Assembly: GCA_021463195.1 (NCBI GenBank)
Contig: JAJTXZ010000005.1
Span: 41,668 to 105,667, forward strand
Origin: Anaerolineae bacterium
Lineage (GTDB): Bacteria; Chloroflexota; Anaerolineae; UBA4142; SHND01
Direction: 5' to 3'
DNA length: 64,000 nucleotides
The notes beneath the pieces were generated by a model. It did not search any database, was not told where the DNA came from, and saw nothing but the letters and a program-made list of their open reading frames with translations. Position numbers and translations under genes: made by a program. Below are positions 26,992 through 34,170 of this stretch, piece after piece. Positions within the stretch are counted from its first letter, which is position 1, and each line of letters opens with the position of its first letter.

Positions 26992-27315
26992 ATGACGCGC
27001 CAAACCTCGCCGCGCGCGACGCGTCGCCCTCGCCGCGCCGAATCCACCGTGAAACATGATGATATTTTGAAACGGCTCCGCCGCATCGAGGGCCAAGTGC
27101 GCGGCGTTCAACGCATGATCGCGGAAGAGCGCGCGTGCCGCGATGTGTTGGACCAGCTGGCGGCGGTGCAGCAAGCCGTGCGCGGCGTCAGCGGCTTGGT
27201 CGCGCACAAATACGCGCTGGAATGCATTGAAAAAGCGCAAACGAGCGCGTCCACGACGGCGACGCAAGCCACCGCAGCGGATTTAGTGGAAGCCCTGTTG
27301 CGCGCGCCACGCTAA
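26992..27315 (+). CDS. DUF156 transcriptional repressor (CsoR/CstR family)
   Basis: 107 residues, with a basic N-terminal tail and then the all-helical DUF156 core (ILKRLRRIEGQVRGVQRMIAEERACRDVLDQLAAVQQAVRGV). Taking the first core Cys (in RAC) as position 0, the second Cys (in LEC) is at +29, exactly the spacing of both CsoR and CstR. The +25 position, His in copper-sensing CsoR, is Tyr here. Losing that copper ligand while keeping both Cys residues is the pattern of persulfide-sensing CstR. The operator at 26580 and the thioredoxin partner fit sulfane-sulfur sensing, but this is inference. Confidence 0.88.
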   Translation: MTRQTSPRATRRPRRAESTVKHDDILKRLRRIEGQVRGVQRMIAEERACRDVLDQLAAVQQAVRGVSGLVAHKYALECIEKAQTSASTTATQATAADLVEALLRAPR

Positions 27316-27380
27316 TTGCATATCGAGATGCGCGCCTGCTTTGCGTTTTTTTGTATAGAAACAAATTAGGTTGTAATGCT

Positions 27381-27818
27381 ATGGAGTCACTCGAAAAAAT
27401 TTTGCGCCAAGCGGAAACGATTGCTGTCGTCGGCCTTTCCAACAACACCGCGCGTCCAGCATACGAGGTCGCGGAATATTTGCAGCGCAGCGGTTATCGC
27501 ATTATTCCAATCAATCCAAACGAAACAGCCGTCTTGGGCGAGACCGCGTATCCCGATTTATTGAGCGTGCCGCAGCGCATTGATATTGTGGATATTTTTC
27601 GTCAGCCGGAAGCGGTCCCCGAAATTACGCGGCAAGCGATTGCGCGTAACGTCAAGGTCGTGTGGATGCAGCCGGGCGCGGAAAATTATGATGCGGCGGA
27701 CCAAGCCCAAGCGGCGGGGCTGTCCGTCATCGTCGGTATGTGTTTGCGCGTGCAACATGAACGCGCGCAAAGCGATCCGCTTGCCCACTTGACCAGCGCG
27801 AACAACACGCAGAATTAA
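27381..27818 (+). CDS. CoA-binding (YccU-type) protein
   Basis: 145 residues. The Rossmann start TIAVVGLSNNTARPAYEVAEYL, then GYRIIPINPNE, VDIFRQPEAVPEI, VVWMQPGAEN and VGMCLRVQHERA match the CoA-binding / YccU family. Members bind CoA or nucleotides and their role is mostly unknown. It may be independent of the thioredoxin operon, since there is a 65-bp gap with a possible promoter. Confidence 0.88.
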   Translation: MESLEKILRQAETIAVVGLSNNTARPAYEVAEYLQRSGYRIIPINPNETAVLGETAYPDLLSVPQRIDIVDIFRQPEAVPEITRQAIARNVKVVWMQPGAENYDAADQAQAAGLSVIVGMCLRVQHERAQSDPLAHLTSANNTQN

Positions 27819-27860
27819 TATCTCACGTTACGCAGCTAGTCTACAAAATAGCGTGTGAAT

Positions 27861-27886
27861 GTACGACAAATTTCAAATTTGTCCTA
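27861..27886. repeat. GACAAATTT palindrome repeat, copy 1
   Basis: GTACGACAAATTTCAAATTT followed by GTCCTA. The core is a near-perfect palindrome (GACAAATTT / AAATTTGTC). The same sequence recurs at 34040 and 34082, and the core recurs inside a gene at 53816. Confidence 0.75.
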
Positions 27887-27912
27887 TCAAACAGCGCGCT
27901 AAAAATACAGTA

Positions 27913-27960
27913 CGCCAAATAACCCGCGCAGGCAAAATCGCCTGCGCGGGTTATTTGGCG
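27913..27960. terminator. Bidirectional hairpin terminator, perfect 21-bp stem
   Basis: CGCCAAATAACCCGCGCAGG plus one more base (27913-27933) pairs perfectly with 27940-27960 around AAAATC. It lies between two converging genes and includes the stop codon of the minus-strand gene. No long U-run is present, so terminator function is likely but unproven. Confidence 0.65.
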
Positions 27961-28691
27961 CGCAATGGCTGCGCGGCAGACGGCGTCTCGCCGGGCTGCG
28001 TCGCCGCCGGTTTACTCGCGAGAATAAAACCCCAATACATCAAAATCGCGAAAAATAATTGCGCGAACGAATGAAATTGACCCATGCCGAACCGATTCAA
28101 AATGCCCGCGCCCGCGACAGCAAGCGAAGCCGCCGCAATCAAAACATTACCCAACACGCGATTCGGTAAAATACGCTTGCGATAAAATAAATAACCCGAA
28201 TATGCCGCGCCGCCAGCGAGCAGCAGCGTGCCATAAATATTAAATAACGGCGTCAGACGACGCACAATCGCGTCTTTGGGCAGAATAGACTGATACTGTT
28301 CCGTGATTGGGATACCAGACGTGTACGCGGCGGCGTTCAATGGCGTCGAGAGTAAAATTACCAGCGTGACGATGCTTGCCAACGCCAACACCACAGTGGT
28401 CGCGGCGACCCATTTTTTTCGCACCAACAAAAATAAAGTGCCTTCGCCAATCCACGCCGCATTCAAAATCGCGCCAAACAAATACCACCCGATAAATGCC
28501 AACTCGTTCCATGTGATAAATAAAATGCCATCGCACAAGCTGGCGATACCAAACATACCCAGACCGGCTGCCCAAAATAGCAAATGCCGATGCGTACCTT
28601 GATACCTTTGGTAGCGTCGGTACAAATCATACGTCAAGAACGCCAATATCACCGCGCTCGCGAATGAGATTCCTGCATTCAAATATGTCAT
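27951..28691 (-). CDS. Seven-helix membrane protein of unknown function
   Basis: 246 residues with about seven membrane helices. They begin with ISFASAVILAFLTYDLYRRYQ and end with FAQLFFAILMYWGFILASK, then a Pro/Ala-rich tail. AGGAG lies 7 nt before the ATG. There is no recognised family; the helix spacing is vaguely rhodopsin/histidine-kinase-sensor-like, but no Lys retinal site or ligand motif stands out. Confidence 0.75.
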   Translation of the reverse strand: MTYLNAGISFASAVILAFLTYDLYRRYQRYQGTHRHLLFWAAGLGMFGIASLCDGILFITWNELAFIGWYLFGAILNAAWIGEGTLFLLVRKKWVAATTVVLALASIVTLVILLSTPLNAAAYTSGIPITEQYQSILPKDAIVRRLTPLFNIYGTLLLAGGAAYSGYLFYRKRILPNRVLGNVLIAAASLAVAGAGILNRFGMGQFHSFAQLFFAILMYWGFILASKPAATQPGETPSAAQPLRAK

Positions 28692-28787
28692 CGGGTCGCT
28701 CCTGTGCGCGCGTGTGACATCCGCAAAGCTTTAACGCGCGTACGTAAACTCTGCGCGCGCGTCATTGCGAACCGACACATGCCGCGG

Positions 28788-28958
28788 TCAAATTATGCCC
28801 AACAGAACTAAAACCGCAAGCGTCACAATCAAGCCGATCAATAACGCCATAATAATCAAAGCGGCGGGGACAAGACGGTCATACAAAAAAGAATTTACGG
28901 GAAAGCGCCGCACACCGCGCGCGGGAGACTCTTTCTTGGGCGGCTCTGTGTTAGGCAT
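28788..28958 (-). CDS. 56-residue single-span membrane peptide
   Basis: A short frame with a basic/acidic N-terminus (MPNTEPPKKESPARGVRRF) followed by a hydrophobic helix (LVPAALIIMALLIGLIVTLAVLV) to the end. Its ATG lies inside the last codons of the upstream MerR-like gene (8-nt overlap). The AAAGGAG inside that gene's 3' end sits 10 nt before the ATG, indicating translational coupling. The small size, clear Shine-Dalgarno sequence and overlap support a real gene. Function is unknown. Confidence 0.65.
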   Translation of the reverse strand: MPNTEPPKKESPARGVRRFPVNSFLYDRLVPAALIIMALLIGLIVTLAVLVLLGII

Positions 28959-29610
28959 CCTGCTGTGGCTCCTTTAACATTGATTCTACCATTGCTGCGC
29001 CCATAGCATCAATCGCGGCATTCGCGCGTTCCAGCCAAACAATCAACTGTTCCGGCTCGGGCTGCCCTATCCCAAAATTAAATTCAACTACACTGGCGAT
29101 AAACGCGCTGCGAAAAAAACCAAGCGCTTGCAGCGCCGCGCCAAGTTCGACATGATAACGTCGCTGCAAACGCGCGTAACGTTTGCCCAGCTCTATCACA
29201 CGTTTCTCTGTCAGCGGATCGGACTGAAGCGCTTGCGCCAACTGCTGCGTCACTTGACGCCCCAGCGCGCGATATTCAATCTGCGCGCGGGGCGACGCGT
29301 CAATCAAAACGCCGCGCGTCCGCATCCGCTCTTCGAGCGCGACGCGCGCGCGGCCCAGCGCGCTGTATTCGAGGAGCTGCCAACGTCGCGGTCCTTCGGA
29401 AAACGTCTGCGCTGTCAGCGGCGTCGCCGCGTCCACACGAAAACGTCGGTGTCCACCGGGCGTGCGATACGACGGCACGCGCCCCTCATCCGCCCAACCG
29501 CGCAAGGTCGCTGCCGTCACGCCCAGTTTACGGCTTGCTTTGCGCAACGGCAACCATTCCGCCTCCAAAACATCCACGACCGCCTTGTGAGAATCTACTG
29601 ATTTCTCCAT
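28951..29610 (-). CDS. MerR/excisionase-type HTH regulator with unknown C-terminal domain
   Basis: 219 residues. An N-terminal winged HTH of MerR/excisionase type (about 18-60: WLPLRKASRKLGVTAATLRG followed by YRTPGGHRRFR) is joined to a helical C-terminal region (about 70-215) without B12-binding or metal-binding motifs. TPGGHRRF is the recognisable MerR wing. A consensus promoter TTGACA-17-TAAAAT drives it. It is divergent from the toxin/recombinase operon and coupled to a 56-residue membrane peptide. The effector is unknown. Confidence 0.75.
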   Translation of the reverse strand: MEKSVDSHKAVVDVLEAEWLPLRKASRKLGVTAATLRGWADEGRVPSYRTPGGHRRFRVDAATPLTAQTFSEGPRRWQLLEYSALGRARVALEERMRTRGVLIDASPRAQIEYRALGRQVTQQLAQALQSDPLTEKRVIELGKRYARLQRRYHVELGAALQALGFFRSAFIASVVEFNFGIGQPEPEQLIVWLERANAAIDAMGAAMVESMLKEPQQDA

Positions 29611-29621
29611 AAATTTTTCAA

Positions 29622-29650
29622 ATTTTATGTATTTTACAAGATTTTGTCAA
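29622..29650 (-). promoter_or_regulatory. Consensus promoter of the MerR-like gene
   Basis: Minus-strand TTGACA (29645-29650), 17 bp, TAAAAT (29622-29627), in an AT-rich island unlike the surrounding DNA. Confidence 0.7.
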
Positions 29651-29678
29651 TAAAATTACTCTACATAATAATAACAAC

Positions 29679-29730
29679 AAACATCTGTGCTATTGACTAG
29701 GCGATTATATGGTGTAAGATATAGATGTTT
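29679..29730. promoter_or_regulatory. Promoter of the antitoxin-toxin fusion flanked by an inverted repeat
   Basis: TTGACT (29693-29698), 16 bp, TAAGAT (29715-29720) on the plus strand. AAACATCT (29679-29686) and AGATGTTT (29723-29730) bracket the promoter as a perfect 8-bp inverted repeat, a plausible antitoxin operator. Confidence 0.5.
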
Positions 29731-29743
29731 TTAAAAGAGACTT

Positions 29744-30448
29744 ATGAGAGTAACTTCGGTCGAACGCATTAACGTCAACTTTCCCAGTCCGGTGCTGGAA
29801 GACCTGCGGCGACTCGTCCCGGCGAAACGGCGCAGCGAAGTCATTGCGCGCGCCACGGCGCGTGAACTGCGGCGCATCAAACTCGCCGCGCAGTTCGAAC
29901 AAGCGGCGCGGCAACCGTTGTGGTCCGCCGAAAAATATCCGACACTCGCCGAACCGGAAAACATTGATCTCGCGCTCGCCGCGCTGCGAATCCCCCCCCC
30001 CTCGCCGCGCGCGTTGACGCCGCGCCGCGCAAAAGGGGACGCCGTGAGTGATTATTTGCTCGATACAGATGTATTGCTGCGCTGCTTGCGCGGCGCGCCC
30101 GATACGCTCGCGCAGGCGCAGCAGTTGACTGTGGAAGGAGATTTGCACACCTCAGTCTGGTCGCATTTGGAGCTTTGGCTGTTGGCGCAACTCGATGACC
30201 GAAAAAAGACGCTGGAATTTTTGGCGCCGTTTATCACGCATCCGCTGAATGATGAAATCGCGCGCCGCGCCGCCGAATTGATGCAAGCGCGCAGTCAAAC
30301 TGACGCGCCGCTTTCGTACGCTCAAGCCGTCATTGTCGCCACAACACTGCAGCATGGTTTGACGCTGGTAAGTTATTCGCGAACTTGGGAGACGCTGGCG
30401 CCGCTGCGCCTACTTGCTCATTCGCAACCCTTGCGAGGTACAACATGA
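29744..30448 (+). CDS. VapB-like antitoxin fused in frame to a VapC-like PIN domain
   Basis: 234 residues. Residues 1-80 look like a ribbon-helix-helix-type antitoxin (INVNFPSPVLEDLRRLVPAK, then RRSEVIARATARELRR). Residues 101-230 are a PIN domain (DYLLDTDVLLRCL, HTSVWSHLELWLL, LSYAQAVIVATTLQHGLTLV). They are joined across a run of ten C (29992-30001). With nine C the first part would stop at TGA about 30 nt before the PIN start; with eleven it would stop overlapping that start. AAAAGGGG plus GTG 30044 is a good independent start for the PIN part. In the PIN domain the third acidic residue is Gln and the fourth site lacks an acid, so nuclease activity is doubtful. Confidence 0.75.
   Translation: MRVTSVERINVNFPSPVLEDLRRLVPAKRRSEVIARATARELRRIKLAAQFEQAARQPLWSAEKYPTLAEPENIDLALAALRIPPPSPRALTPRRAKGDAVSDYLLDTDVLLRCLRGAPDTLAQAQQLTVEGDLHTSVWSHLELWLLAQLDDRKKTLEFLAPFITHPLNDEIARRAAELMQARSQTDAPLSYAQAVIVATTLQHGLTLVSYSRTWETLAPLRLLAHSQPLRGTT
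29992..30001 (+). repeat. C10 homopolymer at the antitoxin/toxin junction
   Basis: Ten consecutive C residues inside the coding frame, exactly between the two domains. Loss or gain of one C would separate the genes. It could be a slippage switch or an assembly indel. Confidence 0.85.
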
Positions 30449-31407
30449 CATCGGTACAGCTCGGATTGTTCCACCCCAACACGCCGCTCGATGGCGAAAT
30501 CGAACGCTTGGTTTTGGCGCGCGAGGACGAGAGTTTGAACTATACCTCTTCGCTCAATGCCGCCATCACAGTCTTTCACGAATACATGCGTCGTCAAGGA
30601 TTCACTGACAATACGATTAAAGCGTTTGGCGGCGACCTCAATATGTTTGCGCGCTATCTTGGGCCCAACAAACCAGTGGGCGAAGTCTCTACGCGCGAGT
30701 TGGAAAATTTTATGAATTACTTGCGCTATCAGCGCGGCGCCCCGTGCAGCGCCAAATCTTATCAACGGCGTTTAACTTCGCTCAAAGTCTTTTTCAATTT
30801 TCTGTTTGAGCGCAATGTGACTACGCTCGACCCGGCGGCGCCCATCGCGCATCAGCCCGCCATTACGCCGCTGCCTGAAATCTTGAACGCGGCGCAAATC
30901 ACGCGTTTATTAGAGGTAACGCGCGCGATGCTGCACGCGGCGCGCTCCGACGCGCGCCCGCATTTGCTAATCTCTATGCTGCTCTGTACCGGCATCAAAA
31001 AAAGCGAAGCCATGTCCATCAAGTTCAACGACCTCGACCTCGCGCTGCCTGACCAACCCTTTGTTTATATTCGATATGACGATCCGCGCCGCTGGCACAA
31101 AGAGCGCAAGCTGCGCTTGCCCGCGGATTTCAGACCGACCTACGAAATGTATCTCGCGCAATATCAGCCGCGCGAGCGTATCTTTGAATGCACGCCGCGC
31201 AATTTAGAATATGTGTTGACGGACGCGGCGCAGCTAGCGGAATTGGACGGCAAAGTCACCTTTGAAACGCTGCGTTGGACCAGCGCGGTGCGCGACGCGC
31301 TAGCCGGTGTGCGCGATGATTTTTTGCGGCAAAAATTGGGGCTTTCAACAATCACTTGGCAAGATGCCAGCGAAAAGATTAAACGGCTCGCGGCGCGGCC
31401 CATGTAA
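30445..31407 (+). CDS. Tyrosine-recombinase-fold protein lacking catalytic residues
   Basis: 320 residues. The N-terminal SAM-like core-binding domain (VFHEYMRRQGFTDNTIKAFG to SYQRRLTSLKVFFNFLFERN) and the C-terminal integrase fold are both visible. Comparing with XerD: the first Arg (TGLR) is Lys in TGIKKSE, the HxLRH motif reads ETLRW, LGHS reads LGLS, and the nucleophilic Tyr position is Ser in a WQDASEKI stretch. Only the beta-hairpin Lys (HKER) and one Arg remain. It is therefore probably a DNA-binding protein, not a recombinase. Its ATG overlaps the fusion stop (ATGA), so it is translationally coupled to the antitoxin-PIN gene. Confidence 0.8.
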   Translation: MTSVQLGLFHPNTPLDGEIERLVLAREDESLNYTSSLNAAITVFHEYMRRQGFTDNTIKAFGGDLNMFARYLGPNKPVGEVSTRELENFMNYLRYQRGAPCSAKSYQRRLTSLKVFFNFLFERNVTTLDPAAPIAHQPAITPLPEILNAAQITRLLEVTRAMLHAARSDARPHLLISMLLCTGIKKSEAMSIKFNDLDLALPDQPFVYIRYDDPRRWHKERKLRLPADFRPTYEMYLAQYQPRERIFECTPRNLEYVLTDAAQLAELDGKVTFETLRWTSAVRDALAGVRDDFLRQKLGLSTITWQDASEKIKRLAARPM

Positions 31408-31442
31408 ATCAGCTTGGTGTTTGCGCGTGTATCTTTAAGCCT

Positions 31443-32861
31443 GTGAACCCAAAACTCGTACGCAATTTAATTATCGGCAATGTGGCGGTGTACAGCATCG
31501 TCGCGGCGCTCATTGGTTATGCGTATTTTTTTCCTTCGGACCATCGGACCGCGGCATCCAATTCACAGCGTTTTACCAATAACGCGCCCTTTATTTCCAT
31601 CATGCTGCCGACGCCGACGCCCTTTACAGGGACCTTTTCCACGTCCGCGCGCGCGGTGCAAACGGTTGTGCCATTTGAAACTCCGATCCCAATAACGCCG
31701 GCGCCCCAAGTCGCTGCGCCCACGCTAACGCCACGCGCCGTCACTGTGCGCGACCAGGCGCTCGTTCCGCCAACCAATCTCAATATTTTACTGCTCGGCA
31801 CCGACCAACGTCCGGGCCAAAGTAATTGGCGCACCGACACTATTATTTTGTTAAGCATCAATCAACAAGAAAAAACAGTCGGCTTGTTGACCATCCCGCG
31901 CGATTTGTATGTCAATATTCCCGGCATCGGCAAACAACGCATCAACACCGCTGATTTTTACGGCTATTATTATCATTACCCCGGCGAAGGGCCGAATCTG
32001 GTCAAACAAACCATCGAACAAAATCTCGGCGTGCGCGTGCATTATTTCGTGCGTGGCGGTTTCGACGCGTTCCGCCAAGCGATTGATCTTCTCGACGGCA
32101 TTCAAGTGGATGTGGATTGTCCATTGTATGAACAAGATTTTTACGATGACTATGGCCACGCCACTTTGAATTTCCAGCCCGGCGTACAAACAATGGACGG
32201 CGTGACCGCGCTGCGTTACGCGCGTTCGCGCTATACCACGAACGATTATGACCGCGGGCGTCGCCAACGCAAAGTGATTTTGGCGATGTGGGACAAAGCC
32301 ACCTCGCTCAACTTGATTCCCAAATGGCCCGAACTCTATCAAGAATTTAGCGATTCGATTCAAACCGATCTAGGTCCAACCGAAATGGCAGCGCTCGCCT
32401 ATATCGGCGCGCAGCTCAAGATGGACAAAATCAAAGCGCGCGCGATTGACAATCGCTCGACAATTCCTTATATCACGCCTGAAGGCGCCCAAGTTCTCTT
32501 GCCCAACGCGGAAAAAATTCACGCTGTCCTCGTCGAATTTTTCGCGTCGGACACCGCGCAGGTTGATGCGGTGGAAATGGAAAATGCCACCATCCGCATT
32601 GTCAGCGGTAATCCCCAAGCCGCCGCGCTTGCCGCCACCACGCTCAAGCGACAAGGGTTGAACGCCAGCGCGGATGGCCCAGCGCCGCCCTTGGCCGCGC
32701 GCAGCTCGATCACCGTCTATAGCAATAAACCGGCGACCGCGCAGCGTCTCGCCGCGCTCTTGCGGCTTGACTCTGCGAGTATCCAGACTGCAACCGACGC
32801 CGTCGCCGACGCGGATATTGTGGTGAATCTAGGACAAAATTATAATTCTTGTCAACGCTGA
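31443..32861 (+). CDS. LytR-CpsA-Psr (LCP) family protein with LytR_C domain
   Basis: 472 residues from GTG 31443. The N-terminal membrane helix (NLIIGNVAVYSIVAALIGYAY) is followed by a Thr/Pro-rich linker and the LCP domain (about 115-310): NILLLGTDQRPG, RTDTIILLSI, LLTIPRDLYVNIPG, RINTADFYG, ALRYARSR, DYDRGRRQR. A C-terminal LytR_C-like domain (about 375-470) ends the protein. LCP enzymes move undecaprenyl-linked glycopolymers onto the cell wall or other acceptors outside the membrane. The key Arg and Asp residues for pyrophosphate and metal binding are present. Confidence 0.92.
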   Translation: MNPKLVRNLIIGNVAVYSIVAALIGYAYFFPSDHRTAASNSQRFTNNAPFISIMLPTPTPFTGTFSTSARAVQTVVPFETPIPITPAPQVAAPTLTPRAVTVRDQALVPPTNLNILLLGTDQRPGQSNWRTDTIILLSINQQEKTVGLLTIPRDLYVNIPGIGKQRINTADFYGYYYHYPGEGPNLVKQTIEQNLGVRVHYFVRGGFDAFRQAIDLLDGIQVDVDCPLYEQDFYDDYGHATLNFQPGVQTMDGVTALRYARSRYTTNDYDRGRRQRKVILAMWDKATSLNLIPKWPELYQEFSDSIQTDLGPTEMAALAYIGAQLKMDKIKARAIDNRSTIPYITPEGAQVLLPNAEKIHAVLVEFFASDTAQVDAVEMENATIRIVSGNPQAAALAATTLKRQGLNASADGPAPPLAARSSITVYSNKPATAQRLAALLRLDSASIQTATDAVADADIVVNLGQNYNSCQR

Positions 32862-32886
32862 TTCGCCCGCCCGAAACGCAATCCAA

Positions 32887-32978
32887 CTGGTGATTGCCCG
32901 AATTTCCAGACCCTAAGGGTTTTCGAAAGCTTGGGGTCTGGAAATCCGCTGCGTTTTCGAGATGTGAGTAATCACCAG
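32887..32978. repeat. Nested inverted-repeat element, about 92 bp
   Basis: Outer 9-bp arms CTGGTGATT (32887-32895) and AATCACCAG (32970-32978) enclose a 16-bp hairpin (ATTTCCAGACCCTAAG at 32902-32917 with its complement at 32930-32945, one G-T pair). The layout resembles the 94-bp MITE family but the sequence differs. It lies between the LCP gene and qng1. Confidence 0.55.
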
Positions 32979-33001
32979 AATCCAAATATTTCTTGCCGTG
33001 C

Positions 33002-33007
33002 TATAAT
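33002..33007 (+). promoter_or_regulatory. -10 box of qng1, leaderless
   Basis: TATAAT ends 7 nt before the A of ATG 33014, so the predicted transcription start is the start codon itself. No good -35 is visible. Confidence 0.5.
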
Positions 33008-33013
33008 AATTAT

Positions 33014-34024
33014 ATGTTGCCCAAATCGCTCAATGCGGCGCTCTTGACTGTGCTGGCGGAACGCGCGGACCCTTTGCAAGTTTTGACGACTTGCGCGGAC
33101 GTCGTGCGACACGCGCAAGTCGTCGCGCTTGATCTCAAGCGCATAACAACCGTAGCCCAAGTTCTGGCGCTGCGTCCGGTGCCGGTGCCGGAATGGAATT
33201 TCCAATATCATTTTTTTGACGATAGCGCGCGCACGGTCAATTATATTTTTCTGCTCGACGCGTTAAATTTTTCATTTTGGGGCGAACCCAAATGGAGCGC
33301 CGCGCGCGTGCGCGGCGAGCTCGACGGTTACTGGGCTTTGGCTGCCGCGCTCAAACGCGCGGCGGAGCGTGACCCAAATTTTTTGGATGCCGACCATCTC
33401 GCCAATATTTCGCCGGACGAATTGTCGCGCGCGCTGCGCGGCAATGTTGAAATTCCGATGTTCATCGAACGCTGGCGCAATGTCCAAGAATTGGGGCGCG
33501 TATTACGCGACCATTTCGGCGGCAGCGCCGCGCGACTGGTCGAGCAAGCGAATGGCGATGCCGCGGCGTTGGCGGGTCTGGTCGCGCAAAACATTACTTC
33601 GTTTCACGACACTACGCTGTATCGCGGGCGTGCCGTGCGCTTGTTCAAGCGCGCGCAAATTCTCGCCGGCGATTTATATGGCTCGTTTGGCGGCAAGAAA
33701 TGGGGCGCGTTCAAAAATTTGCAGGATCTTACCGCGTTCGCCGATTACAAATTGCCGCAAATCTTGCGCGCGTGGGGGACTTTACAGTACGCGCCTTTGC
33801 TCGCGCGCCGCGTGGACGCCAAGAAAGCGTTAGCCAAAGACAGCGCAGAAGAAATCGAAATTCGCGCGAGTATGCTTTGGGCAGTTGAATTATTGCGGCA
33901 CGCATTGCGGCAATTTGGACGCGAATTGACGAGCGTGCAAATGGACTGGTTTTTGTGGGAGAGCAGTCAACGCACCGTCAAGGGGATGAAGCCGTACCAT
34001 CGCGTGCGAACAATTTATTATTAG
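33014..34024 (+). CDS. qng1: Queuosine salvage protein (DUF2419 / Qng1-like)
   Basis: 336 residues, typical length. Family patterns include VNYIFLLDALNFSFWGEP, ISPDELSRAL, VAQNITSFHD, LYRGRAVRLFKRAQILAGDL, LTAFADYKLPQILRAWG and EIEIRAS. The family (DUF2419, queuosine-nucleotide N-glycosylase in eukaryotes and some bacteria) releases queuine base from queuosine 5'-monophosphate. The next gene is tgt, which inserts queuine or its precursor into tRNA, so the pair forms a salvage route. No de novo queuosine genes are in the window. Confidence 0.9.
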   Translation: MLPKSLNAALLTVLAERADPLQVLTTCADVVRHAQVVALDLKRITTVAQVLALRPVPVPEWNFQYHFFDDSARTVNYIFLLDALNFSFWGEPKWSAARVRGELDGYWALAAALKRAAERDPNFLDADHLANISPDELSRALRGNVEIPMFIERWRNVQELGRVLRDHFGGSAARLVEQANGDAAALAGLVAQNITSFHDTTLYRGRAVRLFKRAQILAGDLYGSFGGKKWGAFKNLQDLTAFADYKLPQILRAWGTLQYAPLLARRVDAKKALAKDSAEEIEIRASMLWAVELLRHALRQFGRELTSVQMDWFLWESSQRTVKGMKPYHRVRTIYY

Positions 34025-34039
34025 TTCGCGTCACGCGTC

Positions 34040-34066
34040 GTACGACAAATTTCAAATTTGTCCTAC
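34040..34066. repeat. GACAAATTT palindrome repeat, copy 2
   Basis: GTACGACAAATTTCAAATTT then GTCCTAC. It is identical to copy 1 over its shared length and only 15 bp before copy 3. Confidence 0.8.
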
Positions 34067-34081
34067 CCGCGCTCTGCCGTC

Positions 34082-34108
34082 GTACGACAAATTTCAAATT
34101 TGTCGCAC
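34082..34108. repeat. GACAAATTT palindrome repeat, copy 3
   Basis: Same core as copy 2 with a diverged right edge (GTCGCAC). The two copies form a tandem pair between qng1 and tgt. Confidence 0.8.
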
Positions 34109-34120
34109 AGCGCAAAATAC

Positions 34121-34148
34121 AAAAACCGCTCTTGAGCGGTTTTTTTTT
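34121..34148 (+). terminator. Rho-independent terminator after qng1
   Basis: AAACCGCT-CTTG-AGCGGTTT followed by a long T-run (to 34148). The tgt -10 box begins 9 bp later, so the two genes are separate transcription units. Confidence 0.85.
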
Positions 34149-34156
34149 CATTGTGC

Positions 34157-34162
34157 TACAAT
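34157..34162 (+). promoter_or_regulatory. -10 box of tgt
   Basis: TACAAT ends 8 nt before the tgt ATG at 34171, giving a leader of about 2 nt. Confidence 0.45.
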
Positions 34163-34170
34163 GACGTTCT

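Noticed and set aside
26992..27315. Copper-sensing CsoR
   Set aside because: The His ligand between the two conserved cysteines is Tyr, so copper sensing is less likely than persulfide sensing.
28765..28977. Plus-strand frame of 70 residues upstream of the MerR-like gene
   Set aside because: It is antisense to the 56-residue peptide, which has the better Shine-Dalgarno sequence and a membrane helix.
30445..31407. Active integrase marking a mobile island with att sites
   Set aside because: Catalytic residues are missing and neither tRNA gene nor direct repeats flank it.
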